Shown in pieces: positions 14,989-23,629 of a stretch of DNA of 45,875 bases (position 1 is the first letter of the stretch; the number at the start of each line of letters is the position of its first letter). Position numbers and translations under genes: made by a program. Below the pieces are notes generated by a model. It did not search any database, had not been told where the DNA came from, and worked only from the letters and a program-made list of their open reading frames with translations. The stretch spans positions 1-45,875 of the forward strand of contig JACPAD010000002.1 of assembly GCA_016180955.1 (NCBI GenBank). Direction: 5' to 3'. The DNA is from Candidatus Zambryskiibacteriota bacterium (GTDB taxonomy: Bacteria; Patescibacteriota; Minisyncoccia; Phycocordibacterales; Zambryskibacteraceae).

Positions 14989-15162
14989 CTACCTCGAGAG
15001 GATTACGGTATTATCATGGTACCTCGCAGCCCTGATAGGTTCAGTCCGACCAGCCTGATTAGCGTCGTAGTTGATTTGAAGGAAAACATCCGCTAGAAAG
15101 CGGACTTCCTCATCATTTTCCGGCACCAGTCGAAGTTGACCATTTTGGAACTCTGCTTTCAT
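14989..15162 (-). CDS. 57-aa hypothetical protein
   Basis: Reverse strand TTGGAGGAGCCAATG gives SD and start for MKAEFQNGQLRLVPENDEEVRFLADVFLQINYDANQAGRTEPIRAARYHDNTVILSR. Confidence 0.6.
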   Translation of the reverse strand: MKAEFQNGQLRLVPENDEEVRFLADVFLQINYDANQAGRTEPIRAARYHDNTVILSR

Positions 15163-15246
15163 TGGCTCCTCCAACTTTAATCATACACCCAAAAATATAT
15201 TTTGTCAAGTCTTTCTTCCATATTCATTATTCATTATTCTTAGGCC

Positions 15247-15477
15247 ATGAGCGGACACAATAAGTGGTCTAAAATCAAACATAAAAAAGCAGGTGCTGAT
15301 GCGGCAAGGTCGAAGATTTTCTCCAAATTGTCACAAGCTATCGCCACTGCTTCGCGGGAGGCTAAGGGTGACGTGAATTCTCCTATGTTGCGCACCGCCA
15401 TCGAGAAGGCGCGCGAGTATAATTTCCCTTCAGATAATATTAAGCGTGCAGTAGAACGCGGCAAAAATGCAAAGTAG
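15247..15477 (+). CDS. YebC/PmpR-like protein, N-terminal domain only
   Basis: MSGHNKWSKIKHKKAGADAARSKIFSKLSQAIATASREAKGDVNSPMLRTAIEKAREYNFPSDNIKRAVERGKNAK then TAG. Confidence 0.85.
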   Translation: MSGHNKWSKIKHKKAGADAARSKIFSKLSQAIATASREAKGDVNSPMLRTAIEKAREYNFPSDNIKRAVERGKNAK

Positions 15478-15943
15478 AGTTTTAGCTGTAGACCCCGGCT
15501 TCGACCGGATAGGAGTAGCGATTCTGAAAAAAGACAATGTTCTTTTTTCTGCATGCATTGAGACGGACAGAAAGCTCCTCCACTCCGAGCGTCTGCTTGA
15601 TATCGGAGAAAATATAAAAAAGATAATTAAGAAGTGGAAACCAAAGTCTCTGGCTATTGAGAACTTATTTTTTAATCAAAACATTAGCACCGCTTTAAAA
15701 GTATCGGAAGCGCGAGGAGTGATTTTATACGAAGCCTCATTGGCTAAGTTGAAAATTTGTGAATATTCTCCGCAGGCAGTCAAGATGGCGGTGACCGGCT
15801 ACGGTAAGGCGGACAAAGTACAAGTAGCCAGTATGGTTAAGAAATTAGTGACTCTGCCAAAAAAATCTTCAAAGAGACTCGACGACGAACTCGACGCTAT
15901 CGCGCTGGGGATTACTCACCTTGCAACGAAAAAGGGTATCTGA
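15467..15943 (+). CDS. ruvC: crossover junction endodeoxyribonuclease RuvC
   Basis: VLAVDPGFDRIGVAIL, LAIENLFFNQNISTALKVSEARGVILYEA, YSPQAVKMAVTGYGKADKVQVASMVKKL, LDDELDAIALGITHL. Confidence 0.95.
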   Translation: MQSRVLAVDPGFDRIGVAILKKDNVLFSACIETDRKLLHSERLLDIGENIKKIIKKWKPKSLAIENLFFNQNISTALKVSEARGVILYEASLAKLKICEYSPQAVKMAVTGYGKADKVQVASMVKKLVTLPKKSSKRLDDELDAIALGITHLATKKGI

Positions 15944-15964
15944 TACAAATAAGTGCATTCGAAA

Positions 15965-15991
15965 AAACGCCGGTTTTAAATCAGGGCGTTT
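15965..15991 (+). terminator. putative terminator downstream of ruvC
   Basis: AAACGCC-GGTTTTAAATCAG-GGCGTTT followed by AT-rich tract. Confidence 0.5.
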
Positions 15992-16019
15992 GATTAAAAA
16001 TAATTAGATTATTTGCATT

Positions 16020-16193
16020 ATGGAAGACGATATCCTTAAAGACGATGAGCTTGAAGAGGGCGGCTTGCCTCTTGATGACGAGCTTGAAACTAAAAAGAAA
16101 GATTTGCTTGATGATGATGTGGAAAGTGCCGACGACTTAGCGGAAGAGGAAGATGAGGAAGAGGAACCGTTTGACGACGTTAACCCAATTTAG
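16020..16193 (+). CDS. 57-aa highly acidic protein (not in ORF track)
   Basis: MEDDILKDDELEEGGLPLDDELETKKKDLLDDDVESADDLAEEEDEEEEPFDDVNPI; overlaps tyrS 3' end tail-to-tail. Confidence 0.65.
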   Translation: MEDDILKDDELEEGGLPLDDELETKKKDLLDDDVESADDLAEEEDEEEEPFDDVNPI

Positions 16194-17341
16194 ACAATCT
16201 CAATCCTCAAGAAGCGGTGTTTGCCAATGCGGTAAACACCGCTTTCGATTTCTTTGATGGCTCCTTCTTTCTGAAGCCGGTTGAATTCTGTTTTGGAAGA
16301 AACTAACCCTTGCTTGAGAAGCACTTCGACAAGCGGAGTATTTTTACTTGCCCTTACCGTCTCGACGTCTTTCGGCACTCCCCCCTTCGAAAAAGTTTCG
16401 GCGAAATTTTCTTCTGCTTGTTTAGCCGCTTCTTCGCCATGATAGAGCTTAGTAATTTCAAAAGCCAAGCGCATTTTAGCTTCTTTAGGATGACTCTTGA
16501 TTATCGTATTTACTTCTTCCATAGGTAGTCTGGTACATGCTTCAAAATAGCTGGGAACCTGATCGTCAACCATACTCATAACTTTTCCATACATATCGTT
16601 TGGAATATCGTTGAAGTTTATGGTATTACCCCAGCTAGAACTCATTTTGCGTCCATCAAGGCCTAGAATTGGAAAGGTGGTCATGACAATACTTTGCGGA
16701 TCTTGGCCGAAGTGTTCTTGAAGTACTCGCCCGGACAAAAGATTGAAACGTTGGTCTATACCGCCCAATTCAACATCCGCCTTAGTGGCTACACTGTCAT
16801 ATCCTTGCATTAGTGGGTAAAGCACTTCCCGCAAAGAAACCCTTTTTCCCTCCGTAAGGCGCTTGGCAATATTTTCTCTGGCGATAAAATCTGAAACAGA
16901 GAATTGATCCGCATGTTCTCCAATTTCGCGGTAAGTAAGAGGTTCGAGCCACTCGGAATTATATCTGAGCTCTGCCTGATCCAGATTTATGAGTTTGCCT
17001 ATCTGTTCAAAATAACTTTTTTTGTTTTCTTCAATAACGCTGTGATCTAGCATTGGCCTTTCGCTTTCCTTATCAGAAGAATCTCCGATCACTCCTGTAA
17101 AATCTCCAACAATAAAAACTACCTGGTGCCCCAGCTTTTGGAAGTCGCGCATTTTGAGCAAGGGAACGGATCGGCCGAGGTGAAGGTTTGGACTAGTTGG
17201 ATCAATGCCTAGTTTTACTCTTAGTTTCTTACCAGATTCTAACTTCTTCTTTAAATCCTCTTTTCCAATAACCTCTGCCACCCCGCGCGAAAGGAGTTCT
17301 TCTACTCGTAGTGAGCTTGTCGAATCTACATCTTTATTCAT
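16190..17341 (-). CDS. tyrS: tyrosyl-tRNA synthetase
   Basis: KLGIDPTSPNLHLGRSVPLLKMRDFQKLGH, LMQGYDSVATKADVELGGIDQRFNLL, GRKMSSSWGNTI. Confidence 0.93.
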   Translation of the reverse strand: MNKDVDSTSSLRVEELLSRGVAEVIGKEDLKKKLESGKKLRVKLGIDPTSPNLHLGRSVPLLKMRDFQKLGHQVVFIVGDFTGVIGDSSDKESERPMLDHSVIEENKKSYFEQIGKLINLDQAELRYNSEWLEPLTYREIGEHADQFSVSDFIARENIAKRLTEGKRVSLREVLYPLMQGYDSVATKADVELGGIDQRFNLLSGRVLQEHFGQDPQSIVMTTFPILGLDGRKMSSSWGNTINFNDIPNDMYGKVMSMVDDQVPSYFEACTRLPMEEVNTIIKSHPKEAKMRLAFEITKLYHGEEAAKQAEENFAETFSKGGVPKDVETVRASKNTPLVEVLLKQGLVSSKTEFNRLQKEGAIKEIESGVYRIGKHRFLRIEIV

Positions 17342-17388
17342 GAGAACAATGTAGCATGAAACGGAATATGATAAAATCAATATTCCTA

Positions 17389-19452
17389 ATGAAATCTAAC
17401 CACTTTTTAGCTTTGGGTGCTGCTCTCCTTTTCGTTTCAGGTCTCTTTATTCTCTGGACGGCCTCACTCCGCATCCCTGCTCTTGAGTCTTTAAACGAGC
17501 GCCGGATAGACCAGTCGACAAAAATCTACGACCGTACTGGCGAGATCCTTCTCTACGATTTCTCACGGGATGTCAGGCGCGAGGTGGTGGCCTTCGAGAA
17601 TATCTCCCCAAATGCCAAGCATGCCACTATTGCCATAGAGGATAAGGACTTCTACTCCCACAACGGTTTTGATTTAAGCTCTTTTCTTCGGGCCGTCTGG
17701 GTCAACTTAACCACTCTCTCTTTCAGCCAAGGCGGCTCGACCATCACTCAGCAAGTAGTCAAAAATTCTATTCTTACTAAAGACAAAACCCCGACAAGAA
17801 AGCTTAAAGAGCTCATTCTCGCGCTTAAGCTTGAGAAAGTTCTTACTAAAGACGAGATACTCTCGCTCTACCTCAATGAGATTCCTTATGGCGGCACCGT
17901 CTATGGCATCGAGGAGGCTGCCGAAAATTTCTTGGGGAAAAGCGCGTCCGACTTGACTGCTGCCGAATCCGCTTACCTTGCCGCTCTTCCCAAGGCCCCC
18001 TCTTACTACTCGCCGTACGGCAGTCATCAGGATGAGCTTAAGGAGAGAAAGAATTTGATCTTGAAAGAAATGCTCTCGCAGAATTTTATCACCGAGGAAG
18101 AATATGGGAAGGCGCTTGTCGAACAAGTGGTCTTTAAAGAGCGCGAGAATACCGGGAACATCAAGGCGCCCCATTTCGTCTTTTTTGTCATCGATGAGCT
18201 GACAAAAATTTATGGCGAAGACGTACTTCAGTCGAGCGGCTGGAAAGTGGTTACCACTCTCGACTATTCGATCCAGAGGGACGCCGAGGCGCTGGCGAAG
18301 AAATACGGCGAGATAAACCAGGTCCAGTTCAACGGCAACAACAACGCCATCGTTGCCATCGACCCGAAGACCGGTGAGATTCTCTCTATGGTCGGCTCGC
18401 GCGATTACTTCGACCCCGAGATTGACGGCAACTTCAATGCCGCCTTGGGTCACAGACAGCCGGGCTCGACCTTTAAGCCCTTTGTCTACTCGGTTCTCTT
18501 CAACAAGGGCTACACCGACCAAACTATTCTCTTTGACGTGCCTACTCAATTCTCGCCCTCTTGTGCAAAAGATTTATTTACCACGGACGATATTTGCTAT
18601 TCTCCGGTAAACTATGACGATAAGTTCCGCGGTCCGATAATCATAAGAAACGCTTTAGCCCAATCCATTAACATCCCGGCAGTCAAGGCAGTCTATCTGG
18701 CGGGGGTTCGTGACTCCATAGAGCTCGCGGAGAGTTTGGGTATTAAGAGCTTAACGGAGCTTGACCGCTATGGACTCTCCCTTGTCCTCGGAGGCGGCGC
18801 AGTCTCTCTCTTGGACATGGCTTCGGCTTACGGAGTATTCGCCAACGACGGTATAAGAAATGAATACATGTCGGTGCTCTGGGTAGAGGACGCCGAGGGC
18901 AATATCATCGATAAGCACGCGCCGTTCCCGAGACGCGTCTTGCCGGAAGAAACAGCTCGCGCCATCTCAAGCATTCTCTCTGATAACACGGCCAGAACCC
19001 CCGGCTACGGTCCCAACTCTCCTCTCTATATTGGAGATAACGTGGCGGTAAAAACCGGTACTTCGAATGACTACAGAGACGCTTGGATTCTCGGTTACGC
19101 TCCCAACCTCGTCATCGGCGCCTGGGTGGGCAACAACGACAATTCTCCTATGGAAAAGAAAGTGGCTGGGCTTATCGTTTCGCCCTTATGGAGAGAGCTT
19201 ATGGATAAAGTTCTGCCGAATCTGCCTAGAGAAGAATTTATTTCGCCGACTACGGAAGATCTCTCCAGTTTAAAGCCAGTATTGCGCGGACAAGTTTCCG
19301 GCGCGCACTCAATACTTTACTGGGTCGACAAAGACAACCCTCGCGGACCCGTGCCATCTAACCCAGCAGACGATTCCCAGTTTATAAACTGGGAATACGG
19401 TGTCCAGCACTGGGTCTCTACTAATTCAGCGCCTCTGCCTACTGGCTTTTGA
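17389..19452 (+). CDS. bifunctional class A penicillin-binding protein
   Basis: GT51: IAIEDKDFYSHNGFDLSSFLRAV, QGGSTITQQVVKNSILT; transpeptidase: RQPGSTFKPFVYS, AVKTGTSNDYRDAW. Track start is 17356; ATG 17389 preferred. Confidence 0.93.
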   Translation: MKSNHFLALGAALLFVSGLFILWTASLRIPALESLNERRIDQSTKIYDRTGEILLYDFSRDVRREVVAFENISPNAKHATIAIEDKDFYSHNGFDLSSFLRAVWVNLTTLSFSQGGSTITQQVVKNSILTKDKTPTRKLKELILALKLEKVLTKDEILSLYLNEIPYGGTVYGIEEAAENFLGKSASDLTAAESAYLAALPKAPSYYSPYGSHQDELKERKNLILKEMLSQNFITEEEYGKALVEQVVFKERENTGNIKAPHFVFFVIDELTKIYGEDVLQSSGWKVVTTLDYSIQRDAEALAKKYGEINQVQFNGNNNAIVAIDPKTGEILSMVGSRDYFDPEIDGNFNAALGHRQPGSTFKPFVYSVLFNKGYTDQTILFDVPTQFSPSCAKDLFTTDDICYSPVNYDDKFRGPIIIRNALAQSINIPAVKAVYLAGVRDSIELAESLGIKSLTELDRYGLSLVLGGGAVSLLDMASAYGVFANDGIRNEYMSVLWVEDAEGNIIDKHAPFPRRVLPEETARAISSILSDNTARTPGYGPNSPLYIGDNVAVKTGTSNDYRDAWILGYAPNLVIGAWVGNNDNSPMEKKVAGLIVSPLWRELMDKVLPNLPREEFISPTTEDLSSLKPVLRGQVSGAHSILYWVDKDNPRGPVPSNPADDSQFINWEYGVQHWVSTNSAPLPTGF

Positions 19453-19716
19453 TTATCTATAGATAACTCGCGAGATAAAAATTTTGTGTCGTTCTTTGAG
19501 TTCCGTTTTTATCTGCTCTTCTTTTAAATTAATTTCGCTTTTGGCCGCGGCCCCCGAATTAATTTCCAAAATCCCGTCTTTGAAAAAAATTTGTTTAGGC
19601 AGAAGTTTTACTTTTGCTTTTTCCTGAACTATTTTAACGATTGTTTCTTTGGCTAGAGTTTCTTTATTTAAAACTTTTGAAAATCTTTCCAGAAGATTAA
19701 AAAGATTTTTCATCAA
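19453..19716 (-). CDS. hypothetical protein downstream of dnaN (possibly DUF721/DciA-like)
   Basis: 87-aa ORF abutting dnaN; basic, C-terminal beta-rich segment. Confidence 0.5.
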   Translation of the reverse strand: MMKNLFNLLERFSKVLNKETLAKETIVKIVQEKAKVKLLPKQIFFKDGILEINSGAAAKSEINLKEEQIKTELKERHKIFISRVIYR

Positions 19717-20820
19717 TTAAGACTGATTCATCGGCATCACGAGGTAGAGAAAGCTTGTATCACCAACGCCGGAGACGAGAACCGGTTTAGCCACACCGGA
19801 GAAATTAAGCGAAATGCTGTCGGTTGTGATGGATTGGAAGCAGTCGGTGAAGTAACGATGATTGATGTTAATAGAGATATCCTCGCCCTCAAGCGCAGCA
19901 TCAACTAAGTGGATACTTTCGCCAATATTCGAATTTTTGGATTCGATTTGGAAGCGTTTAGCCCCCGGAGAAAGTTTAAGGGTCATTTGATTGAAAGAGT
20001 CCGAGAAGATGAGGGATGTTTTGAGTGAATTTATAAGATCTTGTTTGAGAACAACTGCCGAGGTTGTGGTTTCTTTCGGGATAATTTGGCGATAATCGGG
20101 GAAAACACCTTCAATGATGCGTGAGGTGAGGTAAACCCCGCCGGAACGCAGAGCAAGCTGATGCTCTTCTATCGAAAGTGAAACTTCTTCGGTATTTGTA
20201 TCAAAAATTCTTATGACCTCGGCGGCATTCTTCTGCGGAATAAGAATTTGCTTGAAGTGGGGAATTTTCTTTATCTTTACCTTTTTCTCCGCTAAGCGAA
20301 ATGAATCTGTTGCGGCAAATACTAGAAAATCTCCTTCATGGGTAATAGCTATCGAGGAGAGTTCCGGTTTGATGCTTCCGGTAGCGGCGGCGTAAATTAC
20401 CGAGCGTACACCAAAAACTAGGTCGCGTGCCGGCATGGAGAAAGCGTTATCTTCTCCAATCTCCGGAATAATCGGAAATTCTTCGGTCGGAAGAGTTTTA
20501 ATATTGGTTTTGGTTGAGGAAGTTTTTATCTCAAGCGTTTGTTCTTTGGTGCTTAGAGTAATATTTTTGTCTCTTGACAGAGAAGAAATGAAGGGGGTAA
20601 TAATGCGCGACGGTATAACTACCGTACCTGGTTCAATAACCTTGACTGGAAGTTTGATTGAGATACCAATATCTAGGTTGGTGGCTTTAATGTTTAATAA
20701 GTTTTGTCTTGCGTCAAAATATAAACCAGAGAGTACAGCTAGAGTGGTGTTTTTACCAGCAATCTTGTCTGCTTTATTTAGCACTTCTTCCAACTGTTCT
20801 TTAATGCATTCTATTTTCAT
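19717..20820 (-). CDS. dnaN: DNA polymerase III beta sliding clamp
   Basis: MKIECIKEQLEEVLNKADKIAGKNTTLAVLSGLYFDARQN ... FLYLVMPMNQS. Confidence 0.94.
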   Translation of the reverse strand: MKIECIKEQLEEVLNKADKIAGKNTTLAVLSGLYFDARQNLLNIKATNLDIGISIKLPVKVIEPGTVVIPSRIITPFISSLSRDKNITLSTKEQTLEIKTSSTKTNIKTLPTEEFPIIPEIGEDNAFSMPARDLVFGVRSVIYAAATGSIKPELSSIAITHEGDFLVFAATDSFRLAEKKVKIKKIPHFKQILIPQKNAAEVIRIFDTNTEEVSLSIEEHQLALRSGGVYLTSRIIEGVFPDYRQIIPKETTTSAVVLKQDLINSLKTSLIFSDSFNQMTLKLSPGAKRFQIESKNSNIGESIHLVDAALEGEDISININHRYFTDCFQSITTDSISLNFSGVAKPVLVSGVGDTSFLYLVMPMNQS

Positions 20821-21028
20821 ATTTTATATATAAATACTAGAAGAGGATGATGAGTAGGGTGGATATGTGTATAAGGCATGATTTGCTTTAAATATTGGGT
20901 TTTTTAGAATTTTGAGAATGATAAGTTGGGTATAGTTTCTAATTAAGTTAATGTTTTTATTGATTGATTCCAATTTATTGACAATTCCACCACTCTTATT
21001 AACATCATTTAAGGTTTTTTTCCACATA
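20821..21028. other. putative oriC in dnaA-dnaN intergenic region
   Basis: AT-rich; DnaA box TTATACACA on minus (20866-20874) followed by ATATCCACC; TTTTCCACA (21018-21026) and TTATTGACA (20975-20983) on plus. Confidence 0.55.
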
Positions 21029-22378
21029 TTATGAGACAGCAAGTAGTCCCCTAATCTGCTCAATCTCCTCCAGAAGTTCGCGGTCTTCCTTAATATCGTT
21101 CTTTACCTTCTCACAGGAATGAATAACGGTAGTATGATCTCTGCCTCCCAGTCTATCTCCAATAGATGGATAGGAAATATTAAAATCCTCACGCAGAATA
21201 TACATTATAATCTGGCGCGGCCTGATGATTTCCTTATGTCTGGTCTTTTCGTAGATATTGTCTTCCTTAATGTTGTAAAAGTCTGAAATAATTCTGACTA
21301 CATCTTTGACAGCCATGATTTTCTTAGGTTTGACGTTGTTTTTAACGTAATTTCTAACATCAAGCAGTGATAATTCTTTGCCCTTAAGCTGCGCTTGGCA
21401 GAGAAGAGCATTGACGGCACCTTCCAGCTCGCGGATATTGCCGTTTATGGTGTGTGCCAAGTAATCCGTGACTTCTGCGGACAAGGTTACGCCTTGCTGC
21501 AAGGATTTGGCGGAAATGATGGCTGCTCTTGACTCTTTATCCGGCGCGGGCAGTTCTACCGTCATACCCACAAGAAATCTCGATTTAAGTCGGTCCTCAA
21601 GATTGGGGATGAAATGCGGGTGTTTGTCGGAGGAGAAAATAATCTGTCGATTGCTGTCGTAGAGGGTGTTAAAGAGGTGGAAAAGCTCCTCCTGGCAGCG
21701 TTGTTTATCTGAAAAGAGTTGGATGTCGTCGACTATCAAAACGTCGTACTTGCGGTATTTTTCCTTAAAGATATGAATCTTTTGATGCTGGAAGGCGTTC
21801 ATAAAATCTTGAACAAACTGCTCGGAAGTCATGTAATAGACCTTCTTGCCGGGAGAGGTCGTCTTGATATGGTTGCCGATAGCTTGAATTAAATGTGTCT
21901 TACCGTGGCCTGTTGAGCCGTAGATAAATAGTGGGTTGTACATGATGCCCGGATTTTTGATGACAGCTTGAGCGGCGGCATGTGAGAGCTCATTGAAGGG
22001 CCCCACGATGAATGATTCGAAAGTGTAGCGCGGATTAAGATTGTCCTCCTTATTTACGGTTATCTCCGGCAGAGGGAGCTCTCTGGTATTGGAGAGGTCT
22101 TTGGCCGGTCTGTCGTCGCGGCGGCGCGCCTCTTCCTTGTTGACCACGTACTCTACGGCATGGATAGAGTTCTCGATATTCCTTAAGCTTCTTAAGATGG
22201 AGTTGTGATACTTGGTTAAGAGCCACTCTTTGACAAAGGCGTTGGGCACTGACAAAACGACTACCCCGCCGTCTTCTTTAACGATGCGCGTGTCCTTGAA
22301 CCAAGTGGTGAAATTTGCCCTAGAGACCCCGAGCTCCATTTCCACCAGAACGTTTTGCCAAAGTTGTTTGCAGTCCAT
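21029..22378 (-). CDS. dnaA: chromosomal replication initiator protein DnaA
   Basis: NPLFIYGSTGHGKTHLIQAIGNHI, VLIVDDIQLFSDKQRCQEELFHLFN, GGRDHTTVIHSCEKV. Confidence 0.97.
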   Translation of the reverse strand: MDCKQLWQNVLVEMELGVSRANFTTWFKDTRIVKEDGGVVVLSVPNAFVKEWLLTKYHNSILRSLRNIENSIHAVEYVVNKEEARRRDDRPAKDLSNTRELPLPEITVNKEDNLNPRYTFESFIVGPFNELSHAAAQAVIKNPGIMYNPLFIYGSTGHGKTHLIQAIGNHIKTTSPGKKVYYMTSEQFVQDFMNAFQHQKIHIFKEKYRKYDVLIVDDIQLFSDKQRCQEELFHLFNTLYDSNRQIIFSSDKHPHFIPNLEDRLKSRFLVGMTVELPAPDKESRAAIISAKSLQQGVTLSAEVTDYLAHTINGNIRELEGAVNALLCQAQLKGKELSLLDVRNYVKNNVKPKKIMAVKDVVRIISDFYNIKEDNIYEKTRHKEIIRPRQIIMYILREDFNISYPSIGDRLGGRDHTTVIHSCEKVKNDIKEDRELLEEIEQIRGLLAVS

Positions 22379-22509
22379 TTCAGAAAATTCTGTTGCGTCT
22401 TATAGTACCCTTTTTGCTTCAGGTATCAAAACTTGTGAATGGCCCGAAAAATGTTTATAATATGTTTACAAGCTGTTAATAAAAATAGTTTGACCACAGC
22501 TCACTATAA

Positions 22510-22644
22510 ATGTCTACAACATATAAGCCGAAAAAGAGAAAGAGGCAAAGAAGGCACGGCTTCCTATCGAGGCAGAAAACTTCCACTGGCAAGCGAACTA
22601 TCAGGAACCGCCGCCGCAAAGGGCGATTTCGTCTAGCCGCTTAA
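22510..22644 (+). CDS. rpmH: 50S ribosomal protein L34 (not in ORF track)
   Basis: MSTTYKPKKRKRQRRHGFLSRQKTSTGKRTIRNRRRKGRFRLAA. Confidence 0.95.
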   Translation: MSTTYKPKKRKRQRRHGFLSRQKTSTGKRTIRNRRRKGRFRLAA

Positions 22645-22901
22645 TGGTTTCTGACCATTTCTATTTACACAGAAGACCCTCAAGCACTGTTCAAGTGGTT
22701 ATTTCCGTATCAAAAAAAATTTCTAAAAAAGCAGTCGTGAGAAACAGAATCCGCCGGCGCATTCGCCCGATCGTGCATGAATTTATTTCCGATCTTAAAC
22801 CGGCGACATACTTTATCGTTGCCAAGCCGGGAGCGGAAAATATCAAAGGAAAAGAATTAAAAGAAGAATTGTTTAGATTAATTAGGTCAATTAGAAATTA
22901 G
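22644..22901 (+). CDS. rnpA: ribonuclease P protein component (short N-terminus)
   Basis: VQVVISVSKKISKKAVVRNRIRRRIRPIVHEF; TAATG overlap with rpmH. Confidence 0.9.
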   Translation: MVSDHFYLHRRPSSTVQVVISVSKKISKKAVVRNRIRRRIRPIVHEFISDLKPATYFIVAKPGAENIKGKELKEELFRLIRSIRN

Positions 22902-22918
22902 GAATTATAATATTTTTT

Positions 22919-23629
22919 ATGTCTTATCTTTACCATACTTTTTTCTTCGACCCTCTTTATAACGTTCTTATACTGCTCTTTAAAATTTTTCCTTGGGCTG
23001 ATGCCGGCGTCATCGTCATTCTTCTTACTATATTGGTGCGGCTTGTTCTCTTCCCTCTCTCGCGCAAGGCGACTCTAACCCAGGCGAAGATGACTGAAGC
23101 CGGTCCAGAGCTCGAGAAGATCAAAGGGAAATATAAAGATAAGCCGGAAGAACAAACTCGCCGCACACTTGCTCTCTATCGAGAGAAAGGCATTAATCCA
23201 TTTTCCGGAATTCTTGTCATCATCATCCAGCTACCAATCATTCTTGCTCTTTACCAGATTTTTTTGCATTTCCCTGAGGTCAAAATTTCGCTCCTCTACT
23301 TTTTTGTGCCGGCGCCAGAAAGCATAGATACCACCTTCTTAGGTCTTTTTGATATTACCGGCAAGAGCCTGACTCTGGCATTTCTTGCCGGGGCATCAAC
23401 GTTTGCCCAGTTCAAAGTTTCAACGAAAAGCCAAACTGTTCCAAAAGGGAATTCTTTGGGGGACAATCTGGCTAAGAGCATGCAAACTCAAGCCAAATAT
23501 ATTTTCCCGATAATTATGTTCTTCATTGCTTACCAAGTATCCGGCGTGATAGGGTTGTACTTTTTCATTACCAACCTGTTCAGCATTGCCCAAGAAATTT
23601 TTGTGAGGAAAAATTTGAAAACTAGTTGA
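22919..23629 (+). CDS. yidC: membrane protein insertase YidC/Oxa1
   Basis: GVIVILLTILVRLVLFPLSRKATLTQAKM...ELEKIKGKYKDKPEEQTRRTLALYREKGINPFSG. Confidence 0.93.
   Translation: MSYLYHTFFFDPLYNVLILLFKIFPWADAGVIVILLTILVRLVLFPLSRKATLTQAKMTEAGPELEKIKGKYKDKPEEQTRRTLALYREKGINPFSGILVIIIQLPIILALYQIFLHFPEVKISLLYFFVPAPESIDTTFLGLFDITGKSLTLAFLAGASTFAQFKVSTKSQTVPKGNSLGDNLAKSMQTQAKYIFPIIMFFIAYQVSGVIGLYFFITNLFSIAQEIFVRKNLKTS

Noticed and set aside
17707-18549. 280-aa ORF on minus strand antisense to the penicillin-binding protein
   Set aside because: Lies wholly opposite a strongly conserved PBP1 coding region; residue composition looks like reverse-frame shadow.
20824-21063. 79-aa minus ORF spanning dnaA-dnaN gap
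   Set aside because: Starts inside the dnaA C-terminus in another frame, low complexity (SSSSSSIYI), and covers putative oriC.
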